From NCBI GenBank assembly GCA_001574975.1, contig KQ965788.1, forward strand, positions 194,105 to 258,104: DNA of 64,000 bases. Direction: 5' to 3'. A program made the translations under genes and the position numbers. Below the pieces are notes generated by a model. It worked only from the letters and a program-made list of their open reading frames with translations, was not told where the DNA came from and searched no databases. This document shows, one piece after another, positions 46,303-57,448 of the stretch. This DNA comes from Gonapodya prolifera JEL478 (Eukaryota; Monoblepharomycota; Monoblepharidomycetes; Monoblepharidales; Gonapodyaceae). The number at the start of each line of letters is the position of its first letter. Position 1 is the stretch's first letter.

Positions 46303-49300
46303 TCACCCCACCAAAACCGCCTTCGCCCCCACTTTTGCCACACCACCACCGACACCCAACCCCGCCATCCCTACATTCAGGGCCACAACTGGTGCCCACT
46401 CGTCGAGCCAGTCCGCTCGGACAACCTTACTCATCCGCCCGAACTCGTCGAGGGCACTCCATGCCGCACGCAACTGCGGCGGGCGGTCTTTGTCGGCGCA
46501 CGTGAGGGAGAGCTTGTGTAGGCGGAGGAGAAGAGTCGTGGAGATCTGGACGTGGAAGGATGCGGGGTTGCTTGTTTGGGTCTCGTGTCCTGAGGCCGTC
46601 CACGTACCTTCCAAAACTCATCCTCCCATGCACCAACGCCCTCGTCACCCATTCCCAAACACGCCGCTACGGCCCCCGAAATCACGGAGAATGCCTTCAC
46701 GAGACACCCTGCATTTCCGGCCAGTACCCCCACCGAATTGTCCCAACCTGCACCCGCCGCGGCTGTGTCTGGAAGGTACGCCAGGCGGTGCAAGGCGACG
46801 GCAAATAGTGGTGGTAAAAGGGACCAAGAGGGGAGGGTAGAGTCAGTGGTGGGATTGGCTGTGTCAGGGAGCCCACGGAAATCAGTGAGGGAGGGAAGTC
46901 TGGTGATGAGAATAACTTACCGTGCACGGTAATAGCCGCTTGGAGTGCGATGTCTTTTTGGTCCACCTAGTTTCAAATTCAATCACAACTCAGGACATTA
47001 CTCCCGCGGGCTAATCTTCCACGCACCACATCAACACCGAAAGCGTCTACAAGCATGCTTCTCCTTTCTGTTCGCACGGGTACCTCGGGCCGACCACCTT
47101 GAAATTCGACCATAGCGCTTGCTGAGATATCATTGCGCACGGAGAGACAAAGGCCGAGGGATGTTGCCTTGTCGAGGAAGTCGGGCATATCTGAGAGAAA
47201 TGCATGAAGGAAGAGATTGTTAAATTGTTGGGGGGGGGGGGGGGGGGGTTCAATACTGGGATTGTTGGAGAAGAAAATAAAGAGAGACAATTACATTTGA
47301 TGTGATTTATAGCTTCGGCAGTCTTGGCTTCGTCGAGAATGTTTTCTTTGAGAGATTGTAGCGAGTTCACGTTCTGGACGGCCATTTCCTGAGGTTTCAG
47401 TGGATTAAGCCGGGCGTTCGATCCATCTTCCATCCCCTTGCGAAGTCCAAGGATATCATCTCACCTTAACATACCCCACGAGAATAGTAACGTACTTCAG
47501 CAATTGGTCGTCCAAGTACCGGAACCCACTTGCCCCGACAAGTCTTGCCAGTGCCCCATATTCTGCAATAGCGGTGTTTTGAAAATCTTGTCGGGGTTTC
47601 AACACCTTGCGTCCGCCTAGTCATACCTGTTGGGTTGAAATAGGCTTCGAAGCGTACTGTGTTCATCTCAGTCATGGAGTAGACTGTCTGTCGTCCAGGC
47701 GAGTAGACCATAGCACCCGTTGACGCTTTTGTGGCGAGAGCGTCGAGATACCTGTTTGTGAACAATGATTATGATGCCTGGCAGTGCAGCTACAACATTC
47801 ATCCCATGCCCGAGTTCAACATACCAACTTGCATACGCGAGCAAAAAGTGCTGAGAGGGATCTGCCTTGGGGAAAACGCGTTTAGTACGTTCCTTCGTTG
47901 TGCGGGAGGGGTTGTAAAGGAAGTCCACATCGATAATAGGGAGGACACCAGTTGCTTTGATGCTGAAGCACGAAATCGGTGGAGTGGTCACCACGGCATT
48001 TATACTTTGTTAATCACTACTCACTGATCAGCACCGACTGGTGGTCGCAACACTTCTCCCACCACGCGAGCAATCGGAACGCCAGCTGCAATGAGCAACG
48101 ACTTTAAAGCTTCATAATTGGCTCACGAAGCAATCTCAAAAGTACTTTTCATCTGCAAATGTTCCAAGATAAGCATTATGCCATGAATATTTTCTGCGAG
48201 AACGGCGGGTCGTACAACGTCGAATGGAATCTTCAAAGTACAGTCTTCTCAGGATATTTGCACCTCCCACGAGCAAGCAAACCTACCATTAGGTCGATAT
48301 CCTTGAGATGTGCATCCTTTCGGTCCCCTGAAACCAATCCTACTGGTGACGAGGTCTTGTAGACTGATCCATTCACAAAGCTTAGGCGCGTGACCCCGTT
48401 TCTCAGCTTCTTGATCACTTGCGAGTGGAAAACACAACAAACCTAGTGACACGAGCAACGATCGCTTGTACCAAGAAGTTGGCCGGACGATACAAGATAT
48501 CGTGTATCCTGAGCTCAGTTTCATTCGGCGTCATTGACACTGTGAGGGAGTGCAGCGCAAATCGCAGTGTCCAAAGACTGTGAAGGTGAAGTTTTTGGAA
48601 CGATATTTGTCATGACTCGTGATGTCAGTCGCGGCAACTCCGGTGTTTCGCCTGCGAACCTTCGTTGATCGGCAGTTGAGACGACTGATGTTGACGTGTT
48701 GGCTTGGTTTTTCTTTTTCTTGGTTTTCTTTCCACCTGCAGGCTTATCGGTGTTGGGAGGATTTGCGGCCTTTGGAACCGCAGTGAACGTTCAGAATGGG
48801 GGAAAATGTATAGATGCATCACTCACGAGACTGGAAACCCTCTTGACTTCATGGAACAGCTCCAAAACAAGATCGCCTGCCCGAGAGCTAATAGCTCCGA
48901 GGATTCCATCAATCTGCAAGTTGGCAACAGATTTGAAACTGTCAAACTTTCGGAAAAGATTCCATTCATCAGCGTATGGTTATAAAGATCACCGTATCGA
49001 ACATACTTCTGCCGGAAACGCCGGCGCTGCGCAAAAGGGTGCGCTTGTGAGTGCAAAAGCGAATCCGACGATGTAATTATAAGGTGTCATCGCCGATTGA
49101 TTTCCCAGTGCTTCCAGAGCATGTTCATTCACGATATCGGTGAAAAATACTAGGTCCTTGAGGGAGTGATTTTCCTCCATGAACGCCTCAAAATCGATTA
49201 TGGGTCTTTTGAGTCGATGTAAGTGAGCCAAGGATTGGATTGTCTGAAGTCGGGAGGGCACGAACCGGCAAATGAATAGTAATTGCTCCATCTTATCGGC

Positions 49301-51360
49301 AAATTCTGCGAAAACATTCGCCTTTGATATTGCCGCCCCGTGCGATGAGGCGAGAATCTGCACTTTCAGCCAAGCGAGTTCTATGGCCTGCAGGAGCTTT
49401 TACCCGTTAACACTACCAAGTCTTCCTATGAGCTGCAAAAGCACAAACTTTTAGAGAGCTGGTCTCAGAAGATCCGTCAGCCACAGCTTTGAGAGATTGA
49501 TCCAGTTCATTCACAATTTGCAAAGCGGCCTTTCCACTGGCGAACGAATCTTCGACGAAGGATTTCATACTGAGCTGACTGATATGTGATTTAAACTTCT
49601 CGAAACGACTATGAAGAATTTCTGTCAATGTGCAAGACGTTTGGCGAGTCAATTTGAAGTGTGAATGATGTGAGCCATTCATCAAAAGTGGTACGAACCT
49701 TTTTTCTGCTTCTTCAGATCATGGTCAATCTTCCAGACATGCCAAATCATTTCGATTATGTTGAGATCACTATTAGTTCTCGCTTTCGAAGCCTTTTTGG
49801 ACGAAACACGGTCGCAGTTTGAAAGATACCAAAAGATTTCATCCTTCGCTGTTGCAAGCACTGCGATGTAGAGCTGCCAACACCCGTGTTGAGTGTCGAA
49901 TGTGAGCGAGTGGATGATTCAAGTAGAGCACCCACGTCGAACAATGAGTCCCGATACTCAGGACAGTTGCACAGTGATGTGAGTTGTTTGAGTTGGAGAC
50001 GCAAGTATTCGCGCCGATCCTGGTGAAATTTTTGCTGCTCGATCACTGTTGTCTCCCTGTTTCAGCATCAAACCGTATTCGAAGTTCAAGCCTGCCACGA
50101 AAGAGGATTGTTCTTACATACGTAATTTTGGGAATAGTCTTGATTTTGAGCTTGGTAATCTCTTCGTGGATATTGATGAGCTAGACATCGTTGAATGATC
50201 ATAAGATTCGACAACTCTGTTCACGGAATGACAGCATCACGGACTTACGTGGTTTCGACTGACCTTCAGAAACGACGTATACTCGCACACTGTCGTCAGG
50301 TCGTCCACATCCTTGGAAGCCTCTTGAGGAAAGAGGAGATATGGAGTCACCAAATACGAAAGGTTTCGACTTGAAATAGCGAATCCGGTGAAGTTCTTGA
50401 CGGTAGTCAACGATGTACCTCGTGAGTGTAAACCCTCCTCGGGCAAAGAAATGGTACCTTACAAGCAGCTCCATCTCCTTCGGAACAGACGCTTGCGTCG
50501 CAATGACCTTGAGACTCTCTGGGTTTATTCTGGAGGCCCTGGAGACACCTGGGCTGTGAAACGTGTCGAGTATTTCGCAAAGCTTGAATAGTTGGGCGTG
50601 GGCTTCAGGTAAGGAGAGCTTTCCGTCATACGACTGAATGCGCTTTGAAATACTGGTTCGGTGGACGAAATGTCGTGTCGTAGTTTGTTGCTCTTGGCGT
50701 ATGAATCGAACCTCACATTTTACACCTGTCTCGAACGTCCGAGCCCGACGAAATGTGCGGAAGAAGTACAACCACAACCTTTCGTGTGTCCCCGCACTCT
50801 TCGAACAAAAAGTTGATGTGACATAACGTCACCATAAGCTCGGAAATCACCGTAGCGAGACTCGTCGTCACCGGAAACTAATCGCAACCAACATTATCTC
50901 AAAGAGTTCCATCTGCCTTTGTCCTGGCGCAGGCGATAAACTCACGTCAACCCCAACGAGTCGCGAGCTTGACTTGAACGCTTCGAGGACGTGACCCGTC
51001 CACTCACACACTTGGGACATGATCTGAAAAACAGGTTGAAGCTGCTCCAGGTGGAGAGATCTGCCCTGAACGAATGTCTGAAGCTGCTTCTCCTTGACAA
51101 CTGCGTCGGGGTCGGGGAAGCGCTTCACCGCGGCTTTCACGAGATTCTGAAGACCCGGGTCTTCCAGCAGTGCGAGCTTCAGGCACAGGCTTTTCTGGTT
51201 AAGCTGGCTCTGCAGCGCGGCAAGCGATGGGAGAAGCTGTTGGCGTCCATGGAGTAGTAGTGTCTGCAGAAGGAAAGAGATGATTGCTACCAAAGGTTTG
51301 AGGTGCTCTGAGGGGAAATCTTACCAGAAGCTTCTCCGCCAACGCGTCCAGCGATTCCAT
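46303..51360 (-). CDS. HEM/NAP1 (NCKAP1)-family SCAR/WAVE complex subunit
   Basis: NAP1/HEM proteins are about 1100-residue helical scaffolds of the pentameric SCAR/WAVE regulatory complex, which activates Arp2/3 at the plasma membrane. The N-terminus MESLDALAEKLL joins across an intron to a helix and QNLVKAAVKRFPDPDA, mirroring the family start (KLAEKL ... VKFIVRKFP). Later pieces keep order: RYLDALATKASTGAMVYSPG, then QTVYSMTEMNTVRFEAYF, EYGALARLVGASGFRYLDDQ, LLKYVTILVGYVKEMAVQNV then NSLQSLKENILDEAKT, and TSLGLCLSVRNDISASAMVE. More than 20 introns; one contains a G19 run (47230-47248). Conservation is weak, so the call rests on serial matches. Divergent from the phosducin-like gene. Confidence 0.72.
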
Positions 51361-51443
51361 TGAACGAACGATGGATTTCCTTGTGACCACGGCAATCATC
51401 CGAAATCCACCATTCCCTTCTGTTTCAGCGCACATTTGTTCCA
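51361..51443. promoter_or_regulatory. 83-bp bidirectional promoter region
   Basis: The start codons of the NAP1-like gene (minus, 51360) and the phosducin-like gene (plus, 51444) are only 83 bp apart, so both leaders and core promoters must overlap here. No TATA box is evident. Confidence 0.6.
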
Positions 51444-52353
51444 ATGGCAACAGAATGGGAAGATGTCTTGCGCGACAAGGTGACTGCTCAATCGCCTGCG
51501 TCTCCTCCACTTCAATCGTTGAGCATCCCCTACAGGGCATTCTCCCCGAGGTCACAGAATCGCAAATCATCGACATGATGGAAGAAACGATTGCATCTAA
51601 AACCGCAGGCAAGAGTTATGAAGATAAGACGCTGGACGAGCTCGACGACGAATTGGACGACGTTGGGGACGAGGATGAGGAACGAATTCTGCAGGTGATG
51701 AGACAGAAACGCATGGAGGAAGTACGGGCCGCCCAAGCGAAGGAGAAGTATGGAGATGTGTATCCTATTTCTAAGCCGGAGTTCGTGCGAGAGGTGACGG
51801 AAGCCAGTCAAGGTACTGTACAACTGTGGATTGGTTGGGTGCTAGGAAAATTGACCAACGAACTGCCGGGGTTTCAGAGTGTGCAGTCGTTTGCTTACTT
51901 TATAATGTGAGTCCCATTGAAGTGGTGAAAGATGCGTGCGTGCTAAATTGTTGCCTTTATAAGGACGTGGTTCCCGAATCGAAGCTAGTTTCTTCTCTTC
52001 TCGTCACCATCGCTCGGCGGTACCGGGCCGTCAAGTTTGTCAAAATTGTCGCAGCGCAGGCTGTGCCCAATTTTCCGGACCGCAATGTCCCGACGCTATT
52101 GATTTATCAGTCGGGTGATTTGCTCACGCAGCTTGTCACACTGAGAACTCTTGGGGGGATGAGCACGTCTTCCAAGGATCTGGAGCGATACCTGGAAAAG
52201 CTTGGAATCATCAAGATTGCACCGTCGAATAGCAAGGACACGGGGGGCGAGAGCGACGATGAGGAAAATGAACATCGCAGGCGAAAACTCCGAGTTGGAT
52301 ATATTGCTAGAACTGCAAATGCAGATGGCTATGACGATGATGATATCAATTAA
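51444..52353 (+). CDS. phosducin-like protein (PLP2/PDCL3 type), thioredoxin fold
   Basis: A co-chaperone of the cytosolic chaperonin CCT that helps fold actin, tubulin and G-beta proteins. The spliced start is MATEWEDVLRDK|GILPEVTESQII, then an acidic helix (DELDDELDDVGDEDEERILQ) and MRQKRMEEVRAAQAKEKYGD, the subfamily's usual order. The thioredoxin-like part follows over small exons: ECAVVCLLYN, DVVPESKLVSSLLVTIARRY, VKFVKIVAAQAVPNFPDRNV, PTLLIYQSGDLLTQLVTL. The tail is acidic, ending ANADGYDDDDIN at 52351-52353. Four introns, the first at 51480-51536. Frames all join. Part of its 3' end is duplicated at about 54.7 kb. Confidence 0.88.
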
Positions 52354-52774
52354 TTATGGTGCGAAGCTCTACTACGGTCGTTCAATGATCGAAAAAGATT
52401 GGTTTTAGAAATCCTATTATTGTAGTCCACTTTCATCTTCCATTAGTGAATGCGGGCATGCCCAATGTATGGAAGGAAAGTAAGCTGACGGATAACGAGT
52501 CGGAGAACCAAACGGTTGTGTGCTTGAAGTAGTCTCCATTGGTCTTCTTTTCGGTGTATCCGTTTTTTAAAAGGGTGCTCTGGGACCCTTCAAACGGAGT
52601 CGTCTCGGCGCACGTCGTAAGTTTTGGCCTGATGTCATATCAGAGGGCTCACAACTGACTTAGTTTAATGATGCATTGGTGATCGCCCCGGTGCGCTTTC
52701 GCTTTCCCAGCACTTCGAATCGGATACTCTCCCTTACACGATGAACTACACCCACACTGGGTACTGGTCCTTCG
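52354..52774. other. intergenic
   Basis: Contains the 3' end of the phosducin-like gene and nothing else that I can support. Confidence 0.4.
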
Positions 52775-53159
52775 ATGACAGCACAGGAACAAATCAACTC
52801 GATCGGTGAGTCTTCGGTGCTGTGCACTTGAATCTTGCCCTAACAACTCGCCTCTTATATCCAGACGTAAACTTCATAAATCTCGGGCTCGCTCTCAATC
52901 CCAAAACTAAGAGTACGTTGTCCGCCCTCCGTCTTGATAAGCAACGAAACCTCCGATTGAGGTGCGTTTCGTAACCTTTACAGTCGAAATTGATGGGTGC
53001 GCACAGCTCGCATGCACCATCACAACAATGGGACTATGGCCCCAATCTGCTGCCCCGACGGGAACATGCGTGGTGAGCGGCGTCCTGTCGGTCGCTATTC
53101 TTCTGTTGTCTGTCATTTACAACATTGCGCAACGCACGTCGCACGTTCCGTTGTGCACC
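52775..53159 (+). CDS. possible small membrane protein, 3' end uncertain
   Basis: Two good introns (52807-52864 with a CTAAC branch-like site, and 52913-52981 with GTACGT donor) join MTAQEQINSI to DVNFINLGLALNPKTK and to IEIDGCAQLACTITTMG, followed by a hydrophobic helix (CVVSGVLSVAILLLSVIYNI). The continuous spliced frame is persuasive. After that helix the open frame runs antisense through the viperin relic with no coding character, so the true C-terminus is unclear and the gene may have been truncated by the sequence to its right. No family recognised. Confidence 0.35.
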
Positions 53160-53790
53160 TCACTCCGGCACCATGGCCTTGATCTTGGCATGGCGGGCCA
53201 GAAACGCCGGAAACTCATTGTCCTTCACTTCGAACTCGCGCGTGTCACGCAAGTCCCCGCCCGTACCGCTGTTCTTGCCCTCGAGTGTGAGCACGCGGAA
53301 CTATTTCCACCGCACGGGGGCGATGGCGCGGATGTGCGCCCGCATGTCTTCACGCCAGTTGAACTTGTTCACGATGGTGTTGAGCTTTATGGGCACGCGG
53401 GCCTCGCGCAGCAAGCGCACGACATTGGACACGGACTGCACGTGGTGGCCCGCCCCGCGCGCGGTTGGTGGGGTCGTCAAATGAGTCCACGGACAGCCCG
53501 AACATGCTCAGATGGTGCCCGTGCCGCGCGATCCAGTCGCGCTTTGACCAGGGAGCCGTTGGAGATGACGGTGACGATCTCGCCAAGGTACTCCGGGTGC
53601 ACGAACGGCTCCCCACCGGCGTAGTTGAGTTTGCACATCCCGGCGTCTGCGAGCATCCGCAGCGCGCGCTTGAGGTCCGCGATGGGTGTGAGGGAGCACG
53701 TTTTGGCGGTGTGGAAGCAGAATCCGAACGTGTAGTTGCGTTTTTGCGACGGAAAAATATTGACAGAAATGGATTCGCGCACGTCGCGTG
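53160..53790 (-). pseudogene. viperin (RSAD2)-like radical SAM enzyme, disabled
   Basis: Viperin converts CTP to the chain terminator ddhCTP with a 4Fe-4S cluster and S-adenosylmethionine. Family blocks are clear: ESISVN then GFCFHTAKT, DLKRALRMLADAGMCKLNYA, GGEPFVHPEYLGEIV, VISNGSLVK, HLSMFGLSVDSFDDPTNRA, VPIKLNTIVNKFNWREDM, IRAIAPVRWK, EFPAFLARHAKIKAMVPE. It is inactivated. Two of the three cluster cysteines are Arg (CGC, 53738-53740) and Phe (TTC, 53726-53728). About 14 residues are missing after GEIV. One extra base sits near 53543-53545, and a second frame change follows NRARGG. TAG interrupts WK*FRV at 53301-53303. The C-terminal 70 residues are absent after a stop at 53160. Confidence 0.82.
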
Positions 53791-54654
53791 TCTCGGGTGC
53801 TCAGTGGGTGGGTGGTGTTGGTTGGAAGCTAAGCAAGGTGGCCAGCCCAAGTCCGAAAGAAGCTGCGAGGAGTTCACAAGCGTTAGCCTGCCGCGTCACT
53901 GTGGCCAATACAGACGACGACACGTGGTTTGCATTGCAATGCGACGCAGTGAGCGACAGCGGCGGAATGACGAGTGTGTCCCCGGGACGGAGCTCGGCTT
54001 TGAAGGCGCCCTCCACGGCAGCCAGAAGCGGCAACAGGTCAGCGCCAGTGAAATTCGTGTGCCAAATGCCGCTCCTCGCAGAGTGTAGGCGGCGTCCGGA
54101 GGCAGCAGCCAGAACAGGTGGACGGTCCGCCATGAGGACACGGATGTCAAAGGAGTCACTGCGAGTGGACCTCCGCCGATCTCGAGCGTCGCAGATGCGC
54201 CGACGCCTAGGTCCTGTGGTGCGGGGATGACAACCACGCGCGGTGGTGGTTGCTGCAGAACTATAGATTTTTTTTGATTTCAGGGTTTCCTAGCTAGAGG
54301 CGAGTTCCGGTAAGACGCCGCGAAGAAGTGATGGAGTGCCGGGAGGGTTCTCGCCCGGTTGCAGGACGGCGGGGGCGAAACATGCGCGAGAGTCCGTAGG
54401 GGTGGGTTTGGGAAAGGAGACACCGATGCGAGCAGCGAGCGCCCAGAGTAAGCGAGACGCGGGTTCCGCGAGCGGAAAGAGAAGAAGGAGTGCGATTTAT
54501 GACCAGAACACGATCATTGTGTGGGGGTTATGGAGATCGAGGCTGTTTTGAGGGTACCCATTCATTCTTTTTTTTTAGTGGGTCTTTGGCCCACATATTC
54601 CCAACGAGACCCCAACCAGTTTCGCAGGAGCTGCCGCGGGCTTCACTACGATGC
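53791..54654. other. GC-rich sequence upstream of the viperin relic
   Basis: Long open frames exist on the minus strand (for example ADLLPLLAAVEGAFKAELRP and a hydrophobic ELLAASFGLGLATLLSFQ just upstream of the relic, ended by TGA). The last could be the relic's N-terminal membrane helix. I recognise nothing else. Confidence 0.35.
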
Positions 54655-54812
54655 CCTGATGCTTGTGATTGAGAAGAAAAACTCGTATTCCAGTATCAAA
54701 ACAGTCCGGCTCGGACCAGACAACAGGAAAACGATCATCGTATGTGGGTCGAAACTTCGATTCAGAGATATAACTAGAACTGCTAAAGCAGATGGCTGAA
54801 GATGATGAATAA
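54655..54812 (+). pseudogene. partial duplicate of the phosducin-like gene 3' end
   Basis: The sequence CTAGAACTGCTAAAGCAGAT, with surrounding bases, matches CTAGAACTGCAAATGCAGAT at 52308-52330. The translation KLRFRDITRTAKADG followed by a stop corresponds to KLRVGYIARTANADG of the intact protein. Only about the last 25-30 codons are alignable, in the same orientation, 2.4 kb away. It has no start of its own. Confidence 0.6.
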
Positions 54813-54854
54813 TACAGGCGGTAGCTGCGGTTAGTCGCCTTGGCTGGAAAAGGC

Positions 54855-55945
54855 ATGGAGACCCACGACGTGAACACATGCGACCATTGTGCCGGAACTC
54901 CAGAACACGGGCTTTGTGACTGCATCACAAAGTTGGGCGCCTTGAGAGGCCGGCTGAGCCGAGCAATCACCCATTGGACTCCAGTCAGTCTCGCGATGGA
55001 AGTCGCTCACGTCTTCTGCTGCACCAACTACTGCCGTATTGCCCTAATGGATCTTTTGCGCCAAATTTTTTACCTGTAGACCCTTCATCGTCAATGGGGA
55101 GCCGTTGCCCGACGATCGATTCCCTCCACAGGACATCAATTTCTGCATTCACGCACCAGGGTTTCTCGCATCGACCCCCCTCGTTGGAATTTTTGCAAAA
55201 TGCTTCAAGTTTGGAGCGAAAATGGCACCAAACCTGGATTTGGACAGTGTTCCGACAGAACAAATCGCTGTCATGGAGCACTATGGCATCATCCAATTCT
55301 TTCTGGGGACATTCTTCCACTCCAGCATTCTTCTGGGCCTTCTCATCGAGTCAAACTCCTCTGTCGTTCCACAGATCCTCCAGAGTGAATCACAATTCAT
55401 ACCTTCAATGTTGAACATCTTCGCTCACCAATTGACGCATGTTCCACAACGCGACCTGTCTGCGGACGTCACTCTCCTTTCAGTCCAACTGCTATCAACC
55501 ATTTGCTCGAGTGTTGACGCTGCCACTCTCACCGCAGTAAACGCCCAATGAAAGGGAACAGGAAATTCTACCGCTTACTGACGGATCCATCACGAGTCCA
55601 TCAGCAACACGTTACGATTTGGCGCAGGGTTGCACGGACATTTTCCGCCGGAATGTCGTCACCGGAATGTCGTCAACCCAATAAAAATCCAAACGCTCCA
55701 CAATCCGCCAAACTTGCGGATACTTTTCGTGCAATGCTGGGGTGGCGGTGACGGCATCGAAAAGTTTGCTCAAGGACGGCGCGTCAAAAGCTCCAAAGCT
55801 CTTTTGGTGCTTCCAGTGCCGAAGGATCAAGTATTGCTCGAAAGAGTGTCAAAAGGCGGACTGGAAATGCCACAAAATTGTTTTATGGGGCACAGAGCAT
55901 GACGCTGCTGGAAGACGTGGGATTGGGGAGTCTATGGACGTCTGA
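54855..55945 (+). pseudogene. MYND-type zinc-finger protein, probably degraded
   Basis: The C-terminal part has a MYND pattern: LFWCFQCRRIKYCSKECQKA then DWKCHK, covering the second CxxC, the YCSxxCQ and the W..H ligands. The first CxxC pair expected about ten residues before LF is replaced by SLLKDGASKAP, and the last Cys after HK is absent (IVLWGT). Upstream is a helical segment (PTEQIAVMEHYGIIQFFLGT, SMLNIFAHQLTHVP) ending in TGA at 55549-55551; the frame changes at least once before the finger. Protein-interaction role is the family norm. It could still be functional if unseen introns restore frame. Confidence 0.45.
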
Positions 55946-56088
55946 GACTTGTCAGCTGGCAGGTGGCAATGGGAAGCAAGTCGAAGGTGTTGACGTTGAT
56001 GGACTTGACAAGCGTATGAAGCATTATTCAAACCAATTCTCCATAAATAATTAGATATGATTTATTGTGAATATGTTGCAATTATGGA

Positions 56089-57359
56089 CTATTCGAGACA
56101 TTGAGCCCTTTCTGCACTTTGACCCCCGTCACGTGCCTTCTCAAGCCGAATCCTCACCACGTCCTCTCGTAACCTATTCTCTCTCCGCAACACCTGCAGC
56201 CTTTTTTCAAGTCTCGCTTTGCGATCAACCAGCGATTGGGTCATGGCGGCAGCGGACCGAAGCTCTTGTTCGAGGTGAGAGTTTTCCAATTCTATGTGGT
56301 TCGTATGCTGCTGCAAGAACGTGGCGGCCTCGGCGTGGGCTTGCGCCTCGAGGTTTTGGAGCTTCGCGTCCGCTTCACGCTGCAACTTTATGCGGGTCTC
56401 AAGGAGCCTCCGCTCGAGCTCTTCAAGTCGCGTTTTATGCTGCGCCTCCTAATGAAATAGAAGTGGGACTGCGTAAACGGCGATTCCAAAGATCGATCGA
56501 ACGATCGACACGTCGTCTCACCATGTCTGACATCTCCTTTTTGAGCTTCACTATTTCGGCTTCATGTTTTGCACGTTTTGACTGTTCAAATGTGAAGAAG
56601 ATTGATAGAATTCGAACGTGCGGGCGTCTGACGTTAACCCACCATGACGTCGCTGAGAGCCATGACTTCCTGATTCTTCGTTTCGAGTTTAACGTCCAGG
56701 TCTGCGATTTGCTCCTTGAGTCTGTCCGCCGTCTCGCGGAGTGCGTTTTCAGCCTCGCGCCGTTTCTGATCCATTACATCAGATGCTTCTTTGCGTCTTG
56801 CTGCAAGCTTGTCAATTGCAGCTTGCTTCGTTGACTGGTTTGCCTCCAGGTACGCGATATACTCTGCCTAGGTTCATTGTGATAATTGAAGTGGTTTCGT
56901 GAGAAGCTACGATCGGAAATTAGAGTACTCACGGTGTCAGTTTGACAGTTGTCGATTTCTCTTCGATACCACGAGTTCTCCGCTCGACTTATCATAGAAC
57001 ACACCTCATTAAGGTTTTGCTCACGCTGATTGGGTCCGTAGACTCACAGTCGCTCATGCTTCTCGCGAAGGGAAGATAAAGACTTGTCAAGTCCAGCAAG
57101 CCTGCAATGAAACCAATTGTGGCCTCTGCGTCGACTGCACGCTTTCCACACGAACGCACTTTGCTCGCAACACGTCTTCATTCAAGTCTTCAAGCTTAAT
57201 CTCCCCAATCACGCTTGGAGGAAGCAGCTTGTAGAATGCTTCAAGTTCACTGCGACCCTTGTCTGAATGCCGGGCGTGATCGCTCGAAGCAGACCTAGGT
57301 AATGCTTTGCCTTTGCTCTTCTTCTTCTTGCTGCCTCCGGATTTGGCTGATCCTTCCAT
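56089..57359 (-). CDS. coiled-coil protein, CCDC166/BBOF1 (DUF4515)-like
   Basis: After a basic Gly/Lys/Ser-rich start (MEGSAKSGGSKKKKSKGKAL) almost the whole protein is heptad coiled coil: AEYIAYLEANQSTKQAAIDK, RREAENALRETADRLKEQIA, DLDVKLETKNQEVMALSD, KRAKHEAEIVKLKKEMSDM, and RKARLEKRLQVLRRENRLRE. The YIAYLE..QSTKQAAID block followed by a KxxE..AL pattern is what I associate with DUF4515 proteins of cilia and basal bodies; a general coiled coil cannot be excluded. About six introns. The start at 57359 avoids overlap with the divergent TFIIE gene; 57434 is an upstream in-frame option. Flagellar function is inference. Confidence 0.5.
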
Positions 57360-57448
57360 CGGGGTTGAGGGAATCGGGCGTGCCCTTGCGCCCAACCCCC
57401 AAAGTGCTGCGAAACTTGTACGAAGACTTCCCATGTTCTGAACTTCCA
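57360..57448. promoter_or_regulatory. 89-bp bidirectional promoter region
   Basis: Start codons of the coiled-coil gene (minus, 57359) and TFIIE-alpha (plus, 57449) face away from each other with 89 bp between. If the upstream ATG at 57434 is used, the leaders overlap almost completely. Confidence 0.5.

Noticed and set aside
45932-46840. 302-codon plus-strand open frame
   Set aside because: Overlaps the last exon of phosphatidylserine synthase in another frame and is antisense to the NAP1-like gene; Pro/Ser/Arg-rich shadow.
52962-53624. 220-codon plus-strand open frame
   Set aside because: Only the part before about 53159 is kept as a possible exon; the rest is antisense to the viperin relic and has no coding character.
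53896-54237. Minus-strand frame upstream of the viperin relic as a separate gene
   Set aside because: Composition fits GC-rich chance frame, no motif is recognisable, and two overlapping frames are equally open.
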